Part shown: one piece after another, positions 1 through 7,708 of the stretch
Numbering within the stretch: the stretch's first letter is position 1
Layout: every line of letters begins with the position of its first letter
Assembly (NCBI GenBank): GCA_030592835.1
Contig: JAUVIJ010000008.1
Location: forward strand, 1 to 19,573
Origin: Candidatus Cloacimonadota bacterium
Lineage (GTDB): Bacteria > Cloacimonadota > Cloacimonadia > Cloacimonadales > TCS61
Direction of reading: 5' to 3'
Length of the DNA stretch: 19,573 bases
Program-made: the position numbers and the translations under genes
Notes under the pieces: generated by a model
What the model saw: the letters and a program-made list of their open reading frames with translations, nothing else
Database searches by the model: none
What the model was told of the DNA's origin: nothing

Positions 1-261
1 CAGAATTACCCCAATCCCTTCAATCCTATAACGACTATTGAATACAGTCTTATTGAGAGTGGAAATATGGACCTGACAGTATATAATATAAAAGGTCAGA
101 AGATAAAAACACTTCATCAAGGATTCAAACAGGCAGGTGATTATAACGTGGTCTGGAATGGGACGGATACAAATAACATTAAAGTATCCAGCGGGATCTA
201 CTACTATCGATTAAGGACGAAAGAGGGTACTGATACCAGGAAAATGGTATTAATGAAATAA
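1..261 (+). CDS. C-terminal end of a secreted protein with a type-9-like sorting tail (partial)
   Basis: The frame is open from base 1, so this is the 3' end of a gene that begins before the window. The 86 residues visible start QNYPNPFNP and end RKMVLMK. This is the hallmark of the FlgD-like/Por-secretion C-terminal domain that directs proteins through the type 9 secretion system in Bacteroidetes and relatives. By hand alignment, 71 of the 77 residues after NPFNP match the tail of the next gene (465-2579), so this is almost certainly another member of the same tandem family. Its body lies outside the window, and whether it carries the same propeller region is unknown. An internal ATG at 67 lies within the domain and is not a real start. 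Confidence 0.85.
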   Translation, partial: QNYPNPFNPITTIEYSLIESGNMDLTVYNIKGQKIKTLHQGFKQAGDYNVVWNGTDTNNIKVSSGIYYYRLRTKEGTDTRKMVLMK

Positions 262-416
262 TAGCAGAAATTATCTGGAATCGTTCTTAAAAAACTGGAC
301 AAGTTTTAAGGAAAATGGTGAATAAGAAAAATGAAATATACTAAAGGACAGAAAATTTCATATTTTTATAGCTTGGAAAAGGAGTAAATAAAGAGGAACG
401 GAAAAAAATAAAACTT

Positions 417-445
417 GGCGATTAGCTAAAATCGGGTTGATCGCC
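417..445 (+). promoter_or_regulatory. Leader hairpin upstream of the first complete secreted paralog
   Basis: GGCGAT (417-422) can pair with ATCGCC (440-445) around a 17-nt loop, just before the ribosome binding site. The leader of the next paralog has the equivalent stem at 2721-2749 with the same loop length. Its sequence there is GGCGGT/ATTGCC, in which two pairs become G-U. Conserved pairing with changed bases suggests an RNA structure, but two copies are weak evidence. No known riboswitch class was recognised. Confidence 0.35.
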
Positions 446-451
446 TTATTT

Positions 452-459
452 GGAGGGAG
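452..459 (+). promoter_or_regulatory. Ribosome binding site that decides a GTG start
   Basis: The purine-rich GGAGGGAG ends five bases before GTG at 465. The paralog has AGGGAGG ahead of ATG at 2767, and the two proteins align from these two codons (V/M-R-x). This rules out the TTG at 450, which overlaps the binding site itself. Confidence 0.7.
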
Positions 460-464
460 ACAAC

Positions 465-2579
465 GTGAGAGAAATATCGGTATTATTTTTATTTTTATTT
501 ATTGTTGCATGTCTGGTAGCCGATGATGCCATGCAGCCCGTAAGGGAAGCAAAAGACATTGATTTTTCCCTATTTGAAGATTTTTCTGGCTCGGGTAATA
601 GAACAGCACCAACGGTCAGTTTTGAACAGGCTCCTGTTGAGATTACACTCTCCTGGTGGGATTACATGATTGGCAGTAACAACAATCTACCAATCAGAAA
701 TCAACCGGAAACGGCAGCGCCTTATGGATATACGGCTGACGGTAAATATGCCGTATTCATGTATATGAATAATGCTGCTTCTCTCAGACGGGTATATTAT
801 ACCTATTTTGATGCAGATGGCAACTTCTCAACTCCAGCGGCGATTAGTCCTAACAGTGTTTATGAAGGATATCCCGGTATCGGGATCGATCCTGTTACAG
901 CTAATCCCTTTGTAGCCTGGCATAGCAGAGTCGAACCCGATGAAACCTACGACTGTTCTATGAGTTATGATCTGTTCAATGTTGTTGGAGGTCCTGGTCT
1001 GTGGAGTCAACCCTTCATTGTTATTGATAATCCCGAGGTAGGTTTTCCCCTTACAGGGAATGATAATGATGCATTCCTATGGCCTCAAGTCTGGGTTGGA
1101 CCTTCACCAATTGACGGTAAGAGAAGAATTCATATTTATGGAAATAATGCTGCCGGTTATAACGGACAAGCGTCCCATTATAATTGTATTTACGGTTATG
1201 CTGACTTCCAGTACGATGAGGTTAATTTCGACATGTCTTTGACAGATTGGACATATCAGACCTTTGAACTTTTCGATTACTGGCAATATAATAATGGGAA
1301 AAGATCAATTAAGGATATGGCAGTTTCTGATGACGGTCAGGTTGCCTTTATCGGACATGCCGAAGACGAATTTTTCCTTTATCATAGTATAGATTACGGT
1401 GAAACCTTCGAGCTTCATCTTGTAGATTCCATCTGGCCTGTGTTTAATCCTCAGAACCAGGATGGTACCTACTATTTCACCAATGATGACGGTTCACCTT
1501 CTGAGATGTTCATCGGACCCAATGGAGACGGAAGTCATTTTAACGTACTTTTCAGTGATGATAATACCAGAATAATATATATGACGGCTTTTGGTCTGAA
1601 CAGCATGGAAAATCTTGAAACCGGTTACTATCTTCCTGCTTTCTTTGAACCGAAAATCGTTTGTTATGATATTCTTACTGAAGAATTCAGTTTTATCGAT
1701 CTTCAGGTTACCGGTGTTGATCCTTATGATAATCAGCCGATGATCCCTTATGATTTGGATGAAGATGGAGAAGTTGATTTCTGGGATGAAGAGGGATTAG
1801 TTGAATTCGCCATGTGTTGGCCCTCGCATTACTTTGCTGGTGGTTACCAGGATGGGTCTTTTCATGAAAGTTGCTTCAAGATAACCAAGAATGAGGAACA
1901 GGGTTGGATAGCTGCTTTCTTCATGGATGGACGCTACTTGATGGAAGCATATTTCGAAAATCCGGAATATCTGGGCTGGGAAGAAAAAGCTCAGATCGCG
2001 GTTTCAATTTCTGTTGATGATGGCGAAACCTGGTCTGAACCGGCTTATCTGAATGCCAAAGCAGATGATGAAAACTATTTTGAAGAGCTGGATGGTATGC
2101 TACCCTGTTATATCTATCCTGCCGATGAGATCGAATATGTCGAGCCAGGCCTTGGAAAAATCCCGATAATGTTCTTCGACGATAACAGTTATGGCTCTTT
2201 CGTTTCTGGTCAACACGGGCAGAATAATGGTGGATATGTGATGTATGCTGAACTTTTAGTCGAGTTCAGCAGCTCAACCGATGATAATATTCTTAATCCT
2301 CCCATGATCAGCCTCGAGCAAAATTATCCCAATCCCTTCAATCCGATAACGACTATTGAATACAATCTTATTGAAAGTGGAAATGTAGACCTGACTATAT
2401 ATAACATAAAAGGTCAGAAGATAAAAACACTTCATCAAGGATTCAAACAGGCAGGTGATCATAACGTAGTTTGGAATGGGACCGATACAAATAACCGCAA
2501 AGTATCCAGCGGAATCTACTACTATAGATTAAGGACGAAAGAGGATACTGATACCAGAAAAATGGTATTGATGAAATAG
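465..2579 (+). CDS. Secreted Asp-box (sialidase-type propeller) protein with type-9-like sorting tail, copy A
   Basis: The product is an exported protein of 704 residues; its ligand or enzyme activity is unknown. Residues 1-19 form a signal peptide (hydrophobic run ending LVA, then DD). Two Asp-box motifs are visible: SxDxGxTF at 308-315 and SVDDGETW at 516-523. These mark sialidase/BNR-type beta-propellers, which are often sugar-binding or sugar-processing. An EF-hand-like calcium loop of pattern DxDxDGxVDxxD lies at 430-441. The tail from about 618 (NYPNPFNP, residues 620-627) to RKMVLMK is the FlgD-like/Por sorting domain. I chose GTG at 465 because of the GGAGGGAG just before it and the match to the paralog start; the in-frame TTG at 450 is inside the binding site. 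It is followed 187 bp later by a close paralog, with no convincing terminator between them. Cys16 sits in a lipobox-like IVAC, which the paralog lacks. No catalytic residues could be assigned. Confidence 0.85.
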   Translation: MREISVLFLFLFIVACLVADDAMQPVREAKDIDFSLFEDFSGSGNRTAPTVSFEQAPVEITLSWWDYMIGSNNNLPIRNQPETAAPYGYTADGKYAVFMYMNNAASLRRVYYTYFDADGNFSTPAAISPNSVYEGYPGIGIDPVTANPFVAWHSRVEPDETYDCSMSYDLFNVVGGPGLWSQPFIVIDNPEVGFPLTGNDNDAFLWPQVWVGPSPIDGKRRIHIYGNNAAGYNGQASHYNCIYGYADFQYDEVNFDMSLTDWTYQTFELFDYWQYNNGKRSIKDMAVSDDGQVAFIGHAEDEFFLYHSIDYGETFELHLVDSIWPVFNPQNQDGTYYFTNDDGSPSEMFIGPNGDGSHFNVLFSDDNTRIIYMTAFGLNSMENLETGYYLPAFFEPKIVCYDILTEEFSFIDLQVTGVDPYDNQPMIPYDLDEDGEVDFWDEEGLVEFAMCWPSHYFAGGYQDGSFHESCFKITKNEEQGWIAAFFMDGRYLMEAYFENPEYLGWEEKAQIAVSISVDDGETWSEPAYLNAKADDENYFEELDGMLPCYIYPADEIEYVEPGLGKIPIMFFDDNSYGSFVSGQHGQNNGGYVMYAELLVEFSSSTDDNILNPPMISLEQNYPNPFNPITTIEYNLIESGNVDLTIYNIKGQKIKTLHQGFKQAGDHNVVWNGTDTNNRKVSSGIYYYRLRTKEDTDTRKMVLMK

Positions 2580-2720
2580 TGCCAAAATTTAACGGAAGCT
2601 CTTCTAAAAAAATGGTAAATTTTCAAGGAAAATATCGAATACAAAAGATAGATAGAAAAATTCCATATTATTGTAATCTGGAAAGGAAATAAATTATGAG
2701 GAACAGAAAATAAGGAAACT

Positions 2721-2749
2721 GGCGGTTGACAGTGTTCTGGTTGATTGCC
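2721..2749 (+). promoter_or_regulatory. Leader hairpin upstream of the second complete secreted paralog
   Basis: GGCGGT (2721-2726) can pair with ATTGCC (2744-2749), including two G-U pairs, around a 17-nt loop. It is the counterpart of the stem at 417-445. It ends seven bases before the AGGGAGG binding site of the gene starting at 2767. The leaders of the two paralogs are recognisably homologous over roughly 100 bp upstream of their starts. Confidence 0.35.
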
Positions 2750-2766
2750 TTATTTAGGGAGGACAC

Positions 2767-4887
2767 ATGAGAAAAGTATCAATATTGTTTTTGTTTTTGT
2801 TCATTATCGCAAGTTTGGTTGCCGATGATGCCATGCAGCCGGTCAGGGAAGCAAAAGACCTAGAATTTTCCCGATTTGAAGGCTATTCTAGTTCCGGTAA
2901 TAGAACAGCACCAACGGTCAGTTTTGACCTGGCTCCGGTAGAGATCACACTTTCCTGGCAGGATTACATGATCGGTAGTTACAACAATCTGCCGATTAGA
3001 AATCAACCTGAAACTTCTGATCCTTACGGATATCCGGCTGATGGTAAATATGCTGTATTTATGTACATGAACAATGCCGCCTCACTACGCCGGGTATATT
3101 ATTCCTATTTTGACGCGGACGGTAATTTCTCAACTCCGGCAGCGATCAGTCCTAACAGTATTCGGGAAGGTTATCCCGGTATCGGGATCGACCCTGTAAC
3201 AGCCAATCCTTTTGTAGCCTGGCACAACATCGTCGAAACCGATGGAACCTACGATGTTTCCATGAGCTATGATATGTTCAATGTTGTCGGTGGTCCGGGT
3301 CTGTGGAAACAACCCTTTATAGTTATTGATAATCCCGAGGTAAGTATTCCTCTTACAGGGCATGATACAGATGAATTCATCTGGCCCCAGGTTTGGGTTG
3401 GACCTTCACCCCTGGAAGGATACCGAAGAGTTCATATTTATGGTAACAACTTCACCAGCAATGCCAGCGGATCGGCTATGTATAATTGTATTTATGGTTA
3501 TTCCGATTTTCAGTATGATGATGCCAATTTTGATATGATCATGACAGACTGGACCTTTCAAACCTTTGAACTTTTCGATACATGGCATTATGATGATGTT
3601 AAAAGAGCAATCAAGGATATGACGGTTTCCGATGACGGACAAGTTGCCTTTATCGGACATGCTGAAGACGAATTTTTCCTCTATCATAGTGTAGATTACG
3701 GTGAAACCTTCGAGCTTCATCTTGCAGATTCCATCTGGCCCGTATTCAATCCTCAGAACCAGGATGGAACCTACTTTTTCACTAATGATGATGGTTCACC
3801 TTCGGAAATGTTCATCGGACCCAATGGAGACGGAGGACATTATAACGTTCTTTTCAGTGATGATAATACCAGAATTGTCTATATGACGGCTTTCGGTTTG
3901 AATAACATGGAAAATCTTGAAACCGGTTATTATCTGCCTGCTTTTTTTGAACCTAAAATTGTTTATTATGATATTCTAACAGAAGAATTCAGTTTTGTCG
4001 ATCTTCAGGTTACAGGTGTTAATCCTGATGATGATCAACCGATGATACCTTATGATCTGGATGAAGACGGCGAAGTCGATTCCTGGGATGAAGAGGGATA
4101 TGTTGAATTCGTCATGTGCTGGCCCACGCATTTCTATGCCGGGGGTTACCAGGAAGGTTCATTTCATGAAAGTTGCTTCAAGATGACCAAGAATGATGAA
4201 CAGGGCTGGATGGCCGTTTTCTTCATGGATGGACGCTACCTGATGGAATCCTATTTCGAAAATCCAGAATACCTGGATTGGGTAGAAACAGCTCAAATAG
4301 CGGTTTCCATTTCTATTGATAATGGCGAAACCTGGTCTGAACCGGCTTATCTGAATGCCAAAGCAGATGATGAAAACTATTTTGAAGAACTTGAGGGAAT
4401 GTTACCCTGTTATATATATACTGCCGATGAGATCGAATATGTCGATGATACCCATGGAATAATCCCAATCATGTTCTACGACGATAACAGCTATGGTTCT
4501 TTCGCTTCTCCCAACGGGCACGGTCAGAATAACGGCGGATATGTAATGTATACTGAACTTCTGGTCGAGTTTGCATTGAGTTCAAGCGATGAAAACACAT
4601 TGAATCCTCCTGTGATCAGCCTCGAGCAGAATTACCCTAATCCTTTCAATCCTTCCACTACTATAGATTACAGTGTAATTCAGGCATCTGCCGTTACTCT
4701 TGAGATCTTTAATGTAAAAGGCGAAAAGATCAGAACTCTGGTGAATGATCATCAGACAATTGGTGATTACAGCGTAACCTGGAATGGTTTGGATAATAAT
4801 GAAAAATCAGTTCCCAGCGGTGTTTATTTCTACAAGATCAACACCGACAGCTACAGTTCAGCGAGAAAGATGTTGTTGATAAAATAA
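2767..4887 (+). CDS. Secreted Asp-box (sialidase-type propeller) protein with type-9-like sorting tail, copy B
   Basis: A 706-residue close paralog of the upstream gene, colinear with it along the whole body. The signal peptide covers residues 1-19 (ending SLVA, followed by DD). The equivalent Asp-boxes are YHSVDYGETF and SISIDNGETW, where Asn replaces one Asp-box-adjacent Asp of copy A. The calcium-type loop DLDEDGEVD begins at residue 430, at the same place. The sorting tail begins at NYPNPFNP (622-629). The body is very similar to copy A, but the tail after NPFNP matches copy A at only 34 of 77 positions by hand count, so the tail has a different origin or history. ATG at 2767 follows AGGGAGG at good spacing. 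A strong terminator lies 18 bp downstream of the stop. Function is unknown; a cell-surface or extracellular role is inferred from signal and tail. Confidence 0.85.
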   Translation: MRKVSILFLFLFIIASLVADDAMQPVREAKDLEFSRFEGYSSSGNRTAPTVSFDLAPVEITLSWQDYMIGSYNNLPIRNQPETSDPYGYPADGKYAVFMYMNNAASLRRVYYSYFDADGNFSTPAAISPNSIREGYPGIGIDPVTANPFVAWHNIVETDGTYDVSMSYDMFNVVGGPGLWKQPFIVIDNPEVSIPLTGHDTDEFIWPQVWVGPSPLEGYRRVHIYGNNFTSNASGSAMYNCIYGYSDFQYDDANFDMIMTDWTFQTFELFDTWHYDDVKRAIKDMTVSDDGQVAFIGHAEDEFFLYHSVDYGETFELHLADSIWPVFNPQNQDGTYFFTNDDGSPSEMFIGPNGDGGHYNVLFSDDNTRIVYMTAFGLNNMENLETGYYLPAFFEPKIVYYDILTEEFSFVDLQVTGVNPDDDQPMIPYDLDEDGEVDSWDEEGYVEFVMCWPTHFYAGGYQEGSFHESCFKMTKNDEQGWMAVFFMDGRYLMESYFENPEYLDWVETAQIAVSISIDNGETWSEPAYLNAKADDENYFEELEGMLPCYIYTADEIEYVDDTHGIIPIMFYDDNSYGSFASPNGHGQNNGGYVMYTELLVEFALSSSDENTLNPPVISLEQNYPNPFNPSTTIDYSVIQASAVTLEIFNVKGEKIRTLVNDHQTIGDYSVTWNGLDNNEKSVPSGVYFYKINTDSYSSARKMLLIK

Positions 4888-4905
4888 TATTAACTTAACT
4901 GATAG

Positions 4906-4940
4906 AAAAAAAGAAGCACGATTTTCGTGCTTCTTTTTTT
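4906..4940. terminator. Bidirectional intrinsic terminator
   Basis: A perfect 9-bp stem GAAGCACGA/TCGTGCTTC (4913-4921 and 4925-4933) with a TTT loop is flanked by seven A on the left and seven T on the right. It therefore has a U-tract on either strand. It closes the + strand secreted-protein array and may also stop the - strand unit ending at 5192, although that stop codon is about 250 bp away. Confidence 0.9.
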
Positions 4941-5191
4941 ATTAGGATCTAAGGGTTATGTGCATAATAAAAGTGAGAAAAAGGTTATTTAATTCTACTC
5001 CTGACTCATATCTACTACCTATCATCTACCCACTATTACTAACATGTCACGATTTTCTACTCACTCAACTAAACCTTACGAAAGACTGACTAATAAAATA
5101 TGAAGGGAAACTTTCTAAAGGTATCTTTTGCTAATTACAAATCACTTGTCACGATTTACGATTTACGAATTACGAATTACGAATCACTTTC
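4941..5191. other. Gene-free stretch between convergent units
   Basis: No open reading frame of coding quality, tRNA or further strong hairpin was found. The left half has an unusual CT-rich run with repeated CTAC steps (about 4996-5040). The right half ends in a 7-bp tandem repeat, listed separately. The composition differs from the genes on both sides, as expected for non-coding spacer. Confidence 0.6.
5150..5184. repeat. Heptamer tandem repeat, five units
   Basis: Five successive 7-bp units read CACGATT, TACGATT, TACGAAT, TACGAAT, TACGAAT. The array sits between the convergent + and - strand units, eight bases before the stop codon of the U32 gene. A related ACAAATCAC/GAATCAC sequence occurs on either side of the array. 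Confidence 0.8.
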
Positions 5192-7192
5192 TTATTTCAA
5201 TCCACTTTTAAAATTGAAGATCCTGGAATTTTTTTCCTGAAGGTTACGTTCATAGTTATCGAAAATACGGTTGAAACTTCGTTGGGATGGTCTCAGATAA
5301 GAGAAATCGATCAGAAAACGACTAAACCCATTTTCAAGTAGTTTTTTCCGGTATTGAAACAGACAGACCGGATTTTCCGGCACAACTCTGGTTATCCCAT
5401 CCCGGGTATACTTCCTGTAGGAAACAGAGATATCTTTCAGTTTTTCAGTATCATCGATTTTTACTGGCATCCGGGAATAGAACAGCTCAGGATAAAAATA
5501 TAGAGGAACGATACCTTTCCGATCCTTCCCCTTGATCAGATTATCAAAATCATTTTCGAGAGGATATGTATATAGAGAAATCTTTTGTTCTTTTACGAAT
5601 TGTATAGCAGCATCGTTCAGTAAATAAATATTCTCTGAAGTTGCAATTTTAAGATTTCGAAAGGGTAATAAATTAAGCTGGTAAAGGTGATTAATCATGA
5701 AATTAGTAATACCTGTTTGGTGCCAGTGAATGCAGAAATCCCGGTAATATTCCAGCATATTTTCATCGATGAATTTCGGCAATTCAATGATAAACCTGTA
5801 ACGGTTGCGTTTGAAGAAATCGTTGCGATGATCGAATTCTATCCAGTTCTTTCTGGTAAAATTCAGGATTAAATAGTCGAATCTATCGAGATATAATTTC
5901 CGTATCCAGTTTGATGAAGGTATTCTTACATATGTCCGGGAGGTGTCTCCGGTTTTAATTGATCCGATCTTATTGAGGATATTTTCTTTTCTATGGATTG
6001 GCATCGTAAGTTTCAGATGTTTTCCCGATTGAGAGAACCTTGTACTGAAACCTTTGGAAGCGATTCCACTCAGGATAACTTTATTACCCTGATCAACTTT
6101 GATCTTGTCTGTGATTATTTTTACCAGATCATTGCTTACTGCTGATCTGACATTTATCTGGTTGACCTGCATTTCTTTGATCTTGATAGCCCGTGCTTTT
6201 TGCCCGGAGGGGTTCAACACCCTGAGCCTGTCGTTAAATTTCAACGGATGAGATGTCCGAAAAAGAAAACCCTTATCATCGATTTCTTCTACCTTACCTA
6301 TATCGATTCCTGTGAATGGTATCGTTGCCATGGCTCTGTTTACATTTTCACCCATGAAATAAGTTGTTTTTTCTCTACCCATATCTATTTTAAGCAGTTC
6401 TTTTGCTTCCGGTATCCTGTTGGGATCATCCAGGGCAATTCGATAAGCACGTGCAACCTGGTAGACATACTCGGCTGATCTCATCCTGCCTTCAATTTTC
6501 AGAGAAGTTATTTGGAGTTTTAAGATCCGGGGGATGTGATCGATCAACTCCAGATCCTTGAGACTAAAGAAAAAACCACTGCCGTGATCGATTTGATATA
6601 CCCTTCTGCAAGGCTGACGGCATGCTCCTCTATTTGCACTCATTCCTCCGAGGTAACTACTGAAAAGACACATACCCGAGAAAGAATAACACAAAGCGCC
6701 GTGAGTGAATAGTTCCAATTCGATGCGAGATCGATCCGATATTTTTGATAATTCGGGAAAAGTAAGTTCTCTGGACAAAATGACCCGGGAAAAATTCAGA
6801 CTGTGCAGATAGTTGCATCCCAGGGAATTATGGATGCCCATCTGCGTACTGGCGAAGATCTTCAGTTCAGGAAAATATTTTCTGAGCAGATAAAGAACTC
6901 CCAGATCCTGTATTATTACCGCCGTTACCGTAGTCTGGGATATAAGGTATAAAGTATCCAGTAATTCGTTCAACTCGGAATTTTTTATTATAGTGTTCAA
7001 GGTTAGATAAACATTGATCTTCCGAGCTTGAGATTCCTTGAGCAGGGCTTGTAATTGATTGGGAGCGAAATTTCCGGCATTTCCCCGGGCGTTGAATTTT
7101 CTTAATCCCAGATAAATCGCATCCGCTCCACCTTCGATCGCTGCAAAGAAAGCTTCAGGATTTCCTGCAGGTAGAAGTAATTCCGGAATCAT
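5192..7192 (-). CDS. Peptidase U32 family protein, RlhA (23S rRNA C2501 hydroxylase)-like
   Basis: The protein has 666 residues. The N-terminus (ELLLPAGNPEAFFAAIEGGADAIYLG at about 4-29) is the typical TIM-barrel start of U32 proteins. The U32 signature surrounds E160-L-F-T-H-G-A-L-C168 and G-M-C175, followed by C191-x-x-x-C195. In E. coli homologs such as RlhA and TrhP these cysteines are associated with iron-sulfur-dependent RNA hydroxylation. SLKIEGRMRSAEYV (about residues 231-244) is also typical. The length is close to that of RlhA (about 650 residues) and longer than TrhP/YegQ, so RlhA-like rRNA modification is the best family guess; a protease role is the older and less supported view. 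ATG lies three bases after the ispF stop, so it is the last gene of the ftcD-to-U32 run. Nothing in the sequence proves the substrate. Confidence 0.85.
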   Translation of the reverse strand: MIPELLLPAGNPEAFFAAIEGGADAIYLGLRKFNARGNAGNFAPNQLQALLKESQARKINVYLTLNTIIKNSELNELLDTLYLISQTTVTAVIIQDLGVLYLLRKYFPELKIFASTQMGIHNSLGCNYLHSLNFSRVILSRELTFPELSKISDRSRIELELFTHGALCYSFSGMCLFSSYLGGMSANRGACRQPCRRVYQIDHGSGFFFSLKDLELIDHIPRILKLQITSLKIEGRMRSAEYVYQVARAYRIALDDPNRIPEAKELLKIDMGREKTTYFMGENVNRAMATIPFTGIDIGKVEEIDDKGFLFRTSHPLKFNDRLRVLNPSGQKARAIKIKEMQVNQINVRSAVSNDLVKIITDKIKVDQGNKVILSGIASKGFSTRFSQSGKHLKLTMPIHRKENILNKIGSIKTGDTSRTYVRIPSSNWIRKLYLDRFDYLILNFTRKNWIEFDHRNDFFKRNRYRFIIELPKFIDENMLEYYRDFCIHWHQTGITNFMINHLYQLNLLPFRNLKIATSENIYLLNDAAIQFVKEQKISLYTYPLENDFDNLIKGKDRKGIVPLYFYPELFYSRMPVKIDDTEKLKDISVSYRKYTRDGITRVVPENPVCLFQYRKKLLENGFSRFLIDFSYLRPSQRSFNRIFDNYERNLQEKNSRIFNFKSGLK

Positions 7193-7195
7193 TGA

Positions 7196-7669
7196 TCAAG
7201 CTGGATTCAAAAGAACAACTGCAGTGGCTGAAATCCCTTTCTGACTGCCACTGATTCCCAATCCTTCTTCCGTTGTTGCCTTAATTGAAATATTATCGAT
7301 GTCCGTTTGCAGATCCTTCGCCAGGTTGCTGCGCATTTCTTTTATATAAAGGGTTAATTTTGGTTCTTGAGCGCATATTGTTGTGTCAACATTTTCAATC
7401 CTCATATTGGATTCACTGATCAAAGATGATATTTTACTAAGGAGTATTCTGCTGCTGATATTTTTATATTCAGGGTTAGTGTCCGGGAAATGCTGTCCGA
7501 TATCGCCTCTGGCAAGAGCTCCCAGAATAGCGTCAATAATGGCGTGGATGACAACATCAGCATCGGAATGTCCCAAAAGTCCTGAATGAAATGGAATTTC
7601 GACTCCTCCTAAAATAAGTTTTCTGTCAGGGATCAACCTGTGCACATCATATCCATAACCAATTCTCAT
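7196..7669 (-). CDS. ispF: 2-C-methyl-D-erythritol 2,4-cyclodiphosphate synthase
   Basis: IspF converts CDP-methylerythritol 2-phosphate to the cyclic diphosphate, releasing CMP, in the MEP isoprenoid pathway in the cytoplasm. The 157 residues match the family length. The N-terminus RIGYGYDVH supplies metal ligands D8 and H10, and H42 follows in the LGHSDADVVIHAIIDA motif. The FPDT loop and the C-terminal TTEEGLGISG segment are also typical. It lies 39 bp downstream of ispD and 3 bp before the U32 gene. An AGAGG at suitable distance precedes the ATG. The enzyme works as a homotrimer in known cases. Nothing looks damaged. Confidence 0.97.
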   Translation of the reverse strand: MRIGYGYDVHRLIPDRKLILGGVEIPFHSGLLGHSDADVVIHAIIDAILGALARGDIGQHFPDTNPEYKNISSRILLSKISSLISESNMRIENVDTTICAQEPKLTLYIKEMRSNLAKDLQTDIDNISIKATTEEGLGISGSQKGISATAVVLLNPA

Positions 7670-7708
7670 AATAGCCTCTGTTATTTTCTATTAATAATTC
7701 TAATTATC

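Noticed and set aside
286..317. Imperfect hairpin (CTTAAAAAACT...AAGTTTTAAG) after the first partial gene, considered as a terminator.
   Set aside because: The stem is weak and AT-rich, has no U-tract, and is not kept after copy A.
450..464. TTG start for copy A that would add five residues before the signal peptide.
   Set aside because: It overlaps the ribosome binding site, and the paralog aligns from GTG at 465.
2696..2713. Five-codon upstream reading frame (MRNRK-stop) in the leader of copy B, with a purine-rich stretch before it.
   Set aside because: The corresponding place in the copy A leader has no ATG (AAG instead), so it is not conserved and is probably chance.
3406..3720. Reverse-strand frame of 104 residues within copy B, and similar frames in copy A.
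   Set aside because: They mirror the conserved coding sequence of the + strand genes and show no family features or binding sites.
4996..5040. CT-rich run with repeated CTAC, considered as a CRISPR-like or phase-variable repeat.
   Set aside because: The units are irregular in spacing and sequence, with no repeat-spacer pattern.
6200..6478. Forward-strand frame of 92 residues inside the U32 gene.
   Set aside because: It is fully contained in a clear conserved gene on the other strand and has no recognisable motifs.
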